DNA from: a gamma proteobacterium NOR5-3
Lineage (GTDB): Bacteria; Pseudomonadota; Gammaproteobacteria; Pseudomonadales; Halieaceae
Direction: 5' to 3'
Assembly (NCBI GenBank): GCA_000158155.1
Contig: DS999405.1
Coordinates: 1,042,365 to 1,106,364 of the forward strand
Length of the DNA stretch: 64,000 nt
Part shown: in pieces, positions 1 to 6,873 of the stretch
How the letters are laid out: each line of letters begins with the position of its first letter
Position numbering within the stretch: the first letter of the stretch is position 1
Notes under the pieces: model-generated
Databases searched by the model: none
The model's input: the letters and a program-made list of their open reading frames with translations, nothing else
What the model was told of the DNA's origin: nothing
Made by a program: the position numbers and the translations under genes

Positions 1-189
1 CTGACCCGGGCGCTTCTCGGTGTCGAGCACCTGCGCGAGCCTGGTTACGTCGCGAGGCACATCGAGCGACTGCCTGAGACGGTGAGCAACATCGCAGAGC
101 GTGAAGCACAGGCCCGCGATGAACGCGACACCATAGCGGTCGCCCGCGCCAAACGCCTACGCAGCCTGATGGGAGTAGCGAGTGACTGA
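1..189 (+). CDS. C-terminal end of an unrecognised protein (5' partial)
   Basis: An open frame runs from base 1 to a TGA at 187-189 and gives a 62-residue charged, helix-prone tail rich in Arg, Glu and Ala. The next gene starts at a GTG inside its end (8-bp overlap), so the two are probably translationally coupled in the replication operon of element A. Too little is visible to name the protein. Confidence 0.6.
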   Translation: MTRALLGVEHLREPGYVARHIERLPETVSNIAEREAQARDERDTIAVARAKRLRSLMGVASD

Positions 190-3100
190 GGTCTATGTAG
201 GCAGCGTCTACGCGGTTCTGGAGGCCGCAGGAGGAAACCTAGAGGCCATCACCTTCAACGGTCCGAAGAAAGCGCTGGAGGATATGGCAAACCCCGAATC
301 AGAGCTAATGGCCACCGCCCAAGCGGAGTTTGGAGACGCGGACAAGATCGCCGTGGCCTATCGCTTTCTGATGCGCTACGCCGGACTCGTTGGTGTCGCC
401 TACCCTGACGCCGAGGCGCTATTTGATGCCGTCCGGACCCCCCTCAGCCTCGATGCCCTCGATGAAGGCATGGAGACGGGTCTGATGCTGGCGCTCAACG
501 TCCAGGTGGAGCAGCGGCTCGCGGAGGTTCGTGCCCTGCGGTGTATTCCCCCTGAACTGGCGGACGAGCATATCCGACTCAAGCTGACGCCCCTGGGTGT
601 CCGGGACCGCTTGCTGGACGGGACGATGCCCGAAGGGGTCCTGTGCCTGCGGTGGCCGATGGCTACAGGCAAGACCCAGCTCGGAGGGATGCCTCTGCGC
701 GAGCTGGCAGCGCGCGAGCGCATTGGATTCCTGGCCCTATCTCACCGACAGACCCTCGCGCAGGAAACCGCACGGCGGTTCGGGGTCACTGACTACAAGG
801 AAGGATTCTCCGCGTCCCGGCCTTACGACGGTGATGGGATCGCGATGTGCGTCAACAGCGTCCTATACGAGGAGAAGTTCTGGAGCCGTGCGAGTAAGCA
901 CCGGGCGATCTTCATCGACGAGATCGAGCAGGTGCTGCGCGCAGTGCTCTTTGAGGGCACCGTCAAAGGCTCCGGGCAGGAGCAGGTGCTTCTCCGCCTT
1001 GCTGTCGCGATCCGAAACGCAAGATGGGTTCTCCTCGCAGACGCGGATATGTCGCCCCTCACCCTGGCGTTCATCCGCCTCTGTCGGGGTGCGGGGTACA
1101 AGGCGTACATCGTGGACCTTCCTGACGAGGCCCGCGGGCTTCGTGTTGATTACAGCTTTGATCGGGAGCTCGTAGTCGAGCGCTTAGTGGAAGCCCTCGC
1201 CTGCGAAAAGCGGTGCGTGGTCGCGTCGAACACGGTGAAAGCCGCTGAGACTCTGGCCCTGGCCGCGAAGGAGATCGCCCGCCGCCGTGGGATACCCGTG
1301 AAGGAGATGGTCATCACCCGCCCGAGAGTGAAAGCCAACACCAATGACGCCGGGGAGTGGATGGATGATCCGCAGGGATACAGCGAGCAGCACGGGATCA
1401 ACCTGCTGGTTCACAGCCCGAAGGTCGGGAGCGGTATCAGCATCGAGGGGCAGCACTTCGATGAAGGCTTCGCGCTATTCAGCGGTGTGGGCAACATCGG
1501 CAGCACCGACGCGGCGCAGATGCTCCGTCGGGCGCGGAATGTCGCGCGCTGGACCCTCTGGCTCGACAGGCGCGCGTCGATGGACGGGATAACAGCCACA
1601 GCGCCGGTCTCCGTTGCCTACGAGCGGATCGGGGTCGGTGACGGAGAAGCGGAAGCGATCCTTCAGCTCCGGGCGCTGGCGACGGCCCAGGCGCACGTCG
1701 CGCGGCGCAACTTCAACCTGGCACTTCTCACCCAGCTCCGGGATATGAGCTACATGGTCGAAGCGCTATGCGGAGAAGGGGAAGGCGAAGCATGGCGCAC
1801 GGCCAAGGCCGAGGAGAAGGAGCGCCGGATCGCGGAGATCCTCGACGCCGAGCCCATCTCCAGAAATGACCTGTATCGCCACCAGGAATTCCAGACACTC
1901 GACCACGACAACCCCTCGCACCTCCGGTCCTACATCGCGCTGGAACTCAGCCTCCTCGACCAGGAACTGGAAAGCGAGCACATCGAGTGGTACTTCCAGG
2001 GCGCCGTGAGGCAGCTCCAGCGGTGGGGCATCGCCACGAGGCGGGGCAAAACGGTGAGGAAGGAGCGGGTCAAACAGCAACGGACCACGGTGCTCTACGG
2101 CCGCATCTTCGCAGGCGTCGAACTGCGGACCCACGACCTGACACCCGACACCTGCGCCCTGATCGCCAAGCGGGTGTATCCGCTGCGGATGGAACTGGCA
2201 GGGCTGAAGCTGGCTCCAGGGAGCTGGGGCGCGGCGGGTTTCGATCTGACCTCGTTGCCGGCGAAGGAGATCGCCGGGACGCTCCTGACCTACATCGGAG
2301 TCACCCACGAGCGCAGCGGCTGGGCGCGCAAGTACGACGGTCTCTGGCTTCAAGAGGGCCGGATTCAGCGACTTGAGGGGCGACTTCTGGGCCTGACGCC
2401 GGCCCACCTTGAGATCCTTGAGGCCGGCTGGCACCACTCGAATGTGGAGGGCGAACCACTCTGGCTTGGGGTCGATTTGACGGTCCCAGAGCAGCACGGC
2501 GGGGCGGGTGGGATTTGGGAGGAAAAGTGCGAATTCCGGCCGTCCGTCGGCTACTTGTCAAGTAGGCGCGGTAAGGGGGTCGATTTCGACTTTCCGGTGT
2601 TTTATGCGGCCTCCAGGGCAAGAAATGAGGCCGATTCACGGGCGCTGCCCCCATGCGAGGTGCCGTCCGTCGGCTACTTGTCAAGTAGGCGCGGTAAGGG
2701 GGGTGTCCCTATAGAGATTACCAATCAGAAAAACCCTCAACATTTAGCCGACGCAGCGTGTGGTCGGTGCGGCAAAACCTACCGCCCAAAGAACCGCCGC
2801 CAGCTTTTTTGCTCCCCCGAGTGCCGCCGGCCGCCTCGGACACCCTTGGGGGCTCGTCCCTGCGACCACTGCGGGTGCGACTTCACGCCCAAGCGTACCA
2901 CCGCAAAATATTGTGGCCCCGTTTGCGGCGCTGCCCACCGGCGCGACATCGCGAAAAAAGCGCCCCCCAAGAAGCCACCGGAGCCACCCGTGAACAACCC
3001 CCAGGAAGTGGAGATGGCGGACATCATCCGCGACTTCGGTATCCCGCCTCGCGCCGTGGAGCGATCCCTGCGCCGCGCCCGAAAGCATCTGAAGAAGCAG

Positions 3101-3205
3101 GGAATCACCCGCCCCTCTGCTGCGGAGCTGGAGCGCCACCAGCTACTCGCCCTTGCGATGGACAACCGAAATCTGGCGATAGCCTTGAAAGGAGTACAGC
3201 GATGA
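182..3205 (+). CDS. Plasmid-type replication protein, SF2 origin-binding helicase with zinc-finger-like tail
   Basis: A 1007-residue protein with a GTG start that overlaps the preceding gene by 8 bp. A Walker A motif (MATGKT, about residues 160-165) and a DEAD-like Walker B (IFIDEIEQ, about 243-250) mark a superfamily 2 helicase of the herpesvirus origin-binding/CyRepA1 plasmid replication type. Such proteins are thought to bind and open the origin of plasmid-like elements. The C-terminal part (about 859-920) has two Cys clusters of the CxxC...CxxxC kind, probably tandem zinc fingers for DNA binding. Between helicase and fingers the sequence PSVGYLSSRRGKG occurs twice, encoded by two identical 41-bp DNA repeats. 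The next gene starts in the stop codon (ATGA), so rep and the PcfJ-like gene are an operon. The replication role is family inference; the motifs are seen directly. Confidence 0.75.
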   Translation: MTEVYVGSVYAVLEAAGGNLEAITFNGPKKALEDMANPESELMATAQAEFGDADKIAVAYRFLMRYAGLVGVAYPDAEALFDAVRTPLSLDALDEGMETGLMLALNVQVEQRLAEVRALRCIPPELADEHIRLKLTPLGVRDRLLDGTMPEGVLCLRWPMATGKTQLGGMPLRELAARERIGFLALSHRQTLAQETARRFGVTDYKEGFSASRPYDGDGIAMCVNSVLYEEKFWSRASKHRAIFIDEIEQVLRAVLFEGTVKGSGQEQVLLRLAVAIRNARWVLLADADMSPLTLAFIRLCRGAGYKAYIVDLPDEARGLRVDYSFDRELVVERLVEALACEKRCVVASNTVKAAETLALAAKEIARRRGIPVKEMVITRPRVKANTNDAGEWMDDPQGYSEQHGINLLVHSPKVGSGISIEGQHFDEGFALFSGVGNIGSTDAAQMLRRARNVARWTLWLDRRASMDGITATAPVSVAYERIGVGDGEAEAILQLRALATAQAHVARRNFNLALLTQLRDMSYMVEALCGEGEGEAWRTAKAEEKERRIAEILDAEPISRNDLYRHQEFQTLDHDNPSHLRSYIALELSLLDQELESEHIEWYFQGAVRQLQRWGIATRRGKTVRKERVKQQRTTVLYGRIFAGVELRTHDLTPDTCALIAKRVYPLRMELAGLKLAPGSWGAAGFDLTSLPAKEIAGTLLTYIGVTHERSGWARKYDGLWLQEGRIQRLEGRLLGLTPAHLEILEAGWHHSNVEGEPLWLGVDLTVPEQHGGAGGIWEEKCEFRPSVGYLSSRRGKGVDFDFPVFYAASRARNEADSRALPPCEVPSVGYLSSRRGKGGVPIEITNQKNPQHLADAACGRCGKTYRPKNRRQLFCSPECRRPPRTPLGARPCDHCGCDFTPKRTTAKYCGPVCGAAHRRDIAKKAPPKKPPEPPVNNPQEVEMADIIRDFGIPPRAVERSLRRARKHLKKQGITRPSAAELERHQLLALAMDNRNLAIALKGVQR
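2539..2579. repeat. 41-bp direct repeat, copy 1, with palindromic core
   Basis: Identical over 41 bp to 2662-2702, with a period of 123 bp. It contains the near-perfect palindrome CTACTTGTCAAGTAG (7-bp arms around one base). It lies in frame inside the helicase gene. A dimeric protein-binding site or replication iteron is the likeliest meaning. Confidence 0.85.
2662..2702. repeat. 41-bp direct repeat, copy 2, with palindromic core
   Basis: Second identical copy of the 41-bp repeat, including the CTACTTGTCAAGTAG palindrome. It is followed at once by an AT-rich stretch (about 2709-2750) in otherwise GC-rich DNA. Confidence 0.85.
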
Positions 3206-4371
3206 CAGACACAAAGCATCTGCGCTGGCGGAGGGAAAGCGGCACCGGGCGCAACTACACACCCGAACACTTTACCCCCCGGGACTCCCGGCGTGTCCGC
3301 ATCACCCGGGCAACTTTTGAGCACCTACACCACCGATGGGGACTCCCTCACGCTCAAGTAGCCGCCGCATTAGCCACAACCATGCGCCATCCAGAGCGCC
3401 TCGCTCAGCTCGATACCTCATACCCGATGGCTTTCGCTGTGCTGACCGCCCCGGGGCTGGCCTTACGCGGCACACACAGACGGTCCTCTGCGCACCCGGT
3501 CGAGCAGAGCGCACAGATTCGCTACCAAGCCCTCCAGCAAGTCGATGCCGGCGTACCGCTGGCGAGGGTGTCGAAGGCTCTGTTTATACCGCTTGAGGCC
3601 CGTCGCCTGTCGCGAAGGTGGTGCCGCGAATTGATCTCGTCCGAAAACCAGGCGTCCCTGCGCGAGCTTCTGGACCCAGAGATCCTTAGGAGTGCCCGGC
3701 GCTGGCCCGAGCCTCGCTGCGCGCCGCTCGCCCCCCTGGAGTATCTTCTGATGGGGCGTCTTTGGACCCCTAGCGCCTCGGACGCAATCCTTCAGGCCGC
3801 ACAGCGCTTATTGCTGGAATCTACCGCCGATTGGGAGCAGCGCAGACAGATCCTCGATACCCTTGTGCTTGCCTCGCCTACTACGTTCGCCCGGCATCTC
3901 GCTGAGCACCCAAAGCGATCTCTGCGGAGGCTATGCCGCGAGCTACACAACAGACATCTCCAGCAACGGAAGCGCCCACGGAGCACCTCCCAGATGCCGT
4001 TAGCTGACTTCCGCGCGTTGGCGGGCATATCCCTACAGTGGAAAGACTGGTCCTTCACAATGCTGAAAAGCGAGCGCGACCTGGAAGATGAGGGCAGCGA
4101 GATGCGTCACTGCGCCGGGATCTACGTACCAGGGGTCCGCGCCAGGGAAGCAGTGCTGTTCCACGCCACACACCCAGAACATCCACCCGTGACAGTGGAA
4201 ATTCGCTGCGAAGGCGGTTACGCGGTGCTCGGGCAAACGATGATGAAACATAACCAGCCCGCCGAGCAGTGGGCGCGCTCAGAGATTGCGGGATGGGTGG
4301 ACCAGAATGCGGATGCGTTCGCCAATCACGGCCCTATCGACGGGCTGCGCCACTGGGAGCGTTTGCGATAA
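3202..4371 (+). CDS. PcfJ-like protein
   Basis: A 389-residue protein starting at the ATG that overlaps the rep stop codon (ATGA), with a GGAG ribosome site about 9 bases upstream; the same frame stays open further upstream but that part overlaps rep. Near residues 292-307 it has the PcfJ hallmark: an acidic stretch followed by MRHCAGIY. The family is named after a protein of a conjugative enterococcal plasmid and is common on plasmids and integrative elements; its biochemical role is not settled. The N-terminal two thirds are Arg-rich and helical, without a motif I recognise. Overlap with rep suggests a joint role in element maintenance or transfer. Confidence 0.7.
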   Translation: MTDTKHLRWRRESGTGRNYTPEHFTPRDSRRVRITRATFEHLHHRWGLPHAQVAAALATTMRHPERLAQLDTSYPMAFAVLTAPGLALRGTHRRSSAHPVEQSAQIRYQALQQVDAGVPLARVSKALFIPLEARRLSRRWCRELISSENQASLRELLDPEILRSARRWPEPRCAPLAPLEYLLMGRLWTPSASDAILQAAQRLLLESTADWEQRRQILDTLVLASPTTFARHLAEHPKRSLRRLCRELHNRHLQQRKRPRSTSQMPLADFRALAGISLQWKDWSFTMLKSERDLEDEGSEMRHCAGIYVPGVRAREAVLFHATHPEHPPVTVEIRCEGGYAVLGQTMMKHNQPAEQWARSEIAGWVDQNADAFANHGPIDGLRHWERLR

Positions 4372-4516
4372 AGCGCCGGGCGATGCTGCTGGCGGCACGA
4401 GGACTCAGAAGTGGCGAGACTGAAGGAGGAGGCGCAAATTCGATATGAGGAGCAAAGTCTCCTATGATTATCCATCGGCGGACGGCCTCTGAATCCCTGA
4501 ATGGAGCTGACGCCTT

Positions 4517-4969
4517 ATGTTCGACCCCTATTCCGCTGGAACACCCTCCACAACATCTGACTACGAATATTCCCGCAGTCGCTTCCCGGTCCGCGCTGGT
4601 GGTGGGAAGCCCCTTAACTACCTCACGCTCATTGATGTCGGTTCTGGCGAAGGTGAGAGCCGTAACACCGGCACCAACGGTCTCGCTGTTACACCACCCC
4701 CACCTGCCCCTTGCGAAACGTGTAGCTTCCGACAGCAGTTATCCTGTGCGAATGAGAAGCTCGTCTGTCCGGCTTTTTGGGTCTATGCTGAAGGCGGAAG
4801 TACGTCGCAGCAGGCGAAGGCGCTACGCGAGTCTGCATTGGCCGATGACAGAGAGCCATCCCGATTTTTGTTCGACTGCTTGTTTATCAAGTGCCGCAAG
4901 CCTGGAACGTGGTTCAACAAGCGTTTGCAAGCAAAAACAGACCAGCGAGGATCGCTTGTATGCCCTTAA
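4517..4969 (+). CDS. Small Cys-motif protein of unknown function
   Basis: A 150-residue protein with a GGAG site about 10 bases before the ATG. The middle holds CETCSFRQQLSCANEKLVCP, a C-x2-C-x6-C-x6-C cluster that probably binds a metal (zinc or an Fe-S cluster), followed by an FW/Y-rich stretch and a basic tail. Proteins with this short cluster are common on plasmids and phages, but I cannot name the family. Its last bases overlap the start of the next gene by 10 bp, which supports a real, coupled gene. A longer open frame from 4464 in another frame overlaps it and is taken as a shadow. Confidence 0.55.
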   Translation: MFDPYSAGTPSTTSDYEYSRSRFPVRAGGGKPLNYLTLIDVGSGEGESRNTGTNGLAVTPPPPAPCETCSFRQQLSCANEKLVCPAFWVYAEGGSTSQQAKALRESALADDREPSRFLFDCLFIKCRKPGTWFNKRLQAKTDQRGSLVCP

Positions 4970-5436
4970 CTGACACCCCCACACAGCTCATAGCCAGGGC
5001 GCAAATGAACGGCCTCCAACCACCACGGCGCAAAAGAGAGCGAATCGTATATGGCCAGTTGGTGCGCATACGCCGCTGGGCTGAACGACACGGACGGTCG
5101 CCTTGGACAGGCTCTCGCAACCTGACTAAGATGGTTGCGGTGCTACCTGGCAGGGATGTTCGCTCTGCTCTATCTGAGTTAGTTAAACGCGGATACATAG
5201 ATCGTACACCTATCCCCTCCACCTGCTACGGGAAGCTCGGCTATGCCTATCGCGCACGGGTAGATCAGGAACTACGCCCCCGCACCCCGGCCGAGATAGA
5301 CCGAGACTATGGCACGAGTCGAGATATGCGCTGTGCGCACGAAAAGTTGTTTCCACTATGGTTCCACGAGCAGAAACGACTCACGGAAAAAGCTAGGATA
5401 GAGAAATGGCGGATCCTTCAAGGTTGCAGCGAGTAG
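4960..5436 (+). CDS. Putative winged-helix DNA-binding protein
   Basis: A 158-residue basic protein. The ATG at 4960 is preferred to the in-frame ATG at 4891 because it overlaps the stop of the Cys-motif gene by 10 bp and has a GAGG about 10 bases upstream. The stretch RSALSELVKRGYIDRTP, after a helical segment and before an aromatic-rich strand, resembles the recognition helix and wing of a winged-helix domain, as in replication initiators and copy-control regulators of plasmids. No close family was recognised. It is the last gene of the left module, suggesting a regulatory or replication accessory role. Confidence 0.55.
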   Translation: MPLTDTPTQLIARAQMNGLQPPRRKRERIVYGQLVRIRRWAERHGRSPWTGSRNLTKMVAVLPGRDVRSALSELVKRGYIDRTPIPSTCYGKLGYAYRARVDQELRPRTPAEIDRDYGTSRDMRCAHEKLFPLWFHEQKRLTEKARIEKWRILQGCSE

Positions 5437-5585
5437 GCTATTGGCGAGGAAGGAGACGTTTACGACTGATCTGTGAGAAACCACCAACTACCCATCGGTG
5501 CAACCCATAGTGGTGTCGGCGATTTCTACCAAGCACCACTTTTTGCGGAACCCTAAACTACCACAGCCCCCCCCTTTGGAGACTT

Positions 5586-6185
5586 ATGATGCGCCGCAAA
5601 ATTACTGCTGCCTTCGCTTTACTACCTCTAATCCTTGGCAGCGTCTGGACACAAGCCGATACCGTCATGGGGTTCCAAGCTTACATGGACGGGGACTACC
5701 AGAGTGCGCTGGCAATATTTTCGAGCGCAGCTGAAGAGGGAGACGCAGTTGGCCAGTATGGCCTGGGCGCCATGTATAGAGACGGCGACGGCGTGCCACA
5801 GGACTATAAGGCAGCCGTCAGGTGGTACACCGCTGCGGCGGAACAAGGACTTGCCCTCGCGCAGTACGACCTCGGGGTGATGTACTCCGAGGGAAAAGGC
5901 GTCCCGCAAAGCGACAAGGCCGCTGTGAGGTGGTACACCCCCGCAGCCGAGCAGGGCCTCGCCAAGGCGCAGAACAATCTCGCTGCGATGTACGGTTTAG
6001 GACGCGGCGTCCCACAAGACTTTGTATACGCTTATATGTGGTCAAACATTGCTGCCTCAATCTCTGGCGAAAGCGCGACGAAGAGTTTGCGAGATATAGT
6101 TGCTAGACAGATGTCCAAGGAACAACTGGCCGAAGCTCAACGTCTGACACGGGAATGTGTCAAAAAATACTACCAAGATTGCTAG
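5586..6185 (+). CDS. Exported Sel1-repeat protein
   Basis: A 199-residue protein with an N-terminal signal peptide (MMRRK, then a hydrophobic core ending near WTQA) followed by Sel1/TPR-like repeats recognisable by A-x2-G-x3-A-Q-x2-L-G-x-M-Y and G-x-G-V-P-Q-D. About three repeats span residues 40-150, then a helical tail with C-terminal Cys. Sel1 proteins are scaffolds for protein-protein contacts, here probably periplasmic. A GGAG site precedes the start. It stands alone between the replication module and a minus-strand gene; its role in the element is unknown. Confidence 0.8.
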   Translation: MMRRKITAAFALLPLILGSVWTQADTVMGFQAYMDGDYQSALAIFSSAAEEGDAVGQYGLGAMYRDGDGVPQDYKAAVRWYTAAAEQGLALAQYDLGVMYSEGKGVPQSDKAAVRWYTPAAEQGLAKAQNNLAAMYGLGRGVPQDFVYAYMWSNIAASISGESATKSLRDIVARQMSKEQLAEAQRLTRECVKKYYQDC

Positions 6186-6304
6186 TACCACGGATGTTTT
6201 GGGTCATAGAACTTGGCGACAATAATGGCAGCACCCTCCGCGACAGCAGTGATGTGCCCGGAACCGCAGCCAGCCGCTGACCGGCGGCTGCCGGTGCCCG
6301 CAAG

Positions 6305-6649
6305 CTATTCCACCGCGGCGGGCCCTTTTTCAATACGCCTGCGTAAAGTTTCCATTCGCTCTTGAATTTCTTCCTTTGTCATCTCACCAATGGTTCGCAT
6401 ACGCTCTGGCCGCCTGACCTCCTCGGACCCCGTGCCAATCAACCCAGCTGTTTGTAGCAACGCCCTTGCCGCGTTAACCCTCGGGCTTGCGGGCGTATCA
6501 GGGTCCTCGACAATATCAAGCAAAGCCCCGATAGCCGTCTGAGCGGCACTCGCCGCCTGCTTCGCGGCCGCCCTGCGAGTCTGCGTCACGTCGTCCTCCA
6601 GCACTGGACGCTGGATCTCTACCTCTCCTGCTGGCTTTCCTCGTGGCAT
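6305..6649 (-). CDS. Small hypothetical protein resembling phage small-terminase-type proteins
   Basis: A 114-residue protein. The ATG at 6649 is chosen over one at 6718 because GGGAGG lies just upstream. It is charged and mostly helical, with an Ala/Arg-rich middle (TRRAAAKQAASAAQ), then SPRVNAARALLQTAGLI, a pattern seen in small DNA-binding phage terminase-like proteins, and a C-terminal coiled-coil-like end. No terminase large subunit or other phage gene is nearby, so packaging is unlikely. A solitary DNA-binding or structural protein of the element is all that can be claimed. Confidence 0.5.
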   Translation of the reverse strand: MPRGKPAGEVEIQRPVLEDDVTQTRRAAAKQAASAAQTAIGALLDIVEDPDTPASPRVNAARALLQTAGLIGTGSEEVRRPERMRTIGEMTKEEIQERMETLRRRIEKGPAAVE

Positions 6650-6873
6650 ACGCACCTCCCGACGGCATGTTTCTACACATTTTATCCCCTGCCCTACCGT
6701 TATTCTGCATGGTGTCATAACATCACCGCTTCAACTGTTCACTCAGGTACGCCGATGTACGAGAAGGCTGTGAAATTTTCTGATCACTCGAAGCAAGCGT
6801 AGTGGCTGGGCGACCCACAGCTCTTGAGGAGCGATCGGTAGTCCGAAGAATCAGCTAGGAAGGACAATATTCG

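Larger units (their letters stand above)
2539..2750. other. Candidate replication origin inside the rep gene
   Basis: Two 41-bp iteron-like repeats with palindromic cores sit beside an AT-rich patch within the gene for a presumed origin-binding helicase. Phage lambda has the same layout, with iterons and an AT-rich unwinding region inside gene O. No other iteron array was noticed in the first 6 kb. The assignment is inference from layout; an in-frame palindromic insertion with no origin function is the main alternative. Confidence 0.4.

Noticed and set aside
1766-2497. A 243-residue minus-strand open frame inside the helicase gene
   Set aside because: High-GC shadow frame; the plus strand has clear helicase motifs and operon overlaps.
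4447-4465. Hairpin AGGAG/CTCCT between the PcfJ-like gene and the next gene
   Set aside because: A 5-bp stem without a U-tract; not convincing as a terminator.
6305-6649. Prophage packaging gene
   Set aside because: The terminase-small-subunit-like resemblance is weak, and no large terminase, portal or capsid gene is nearby.
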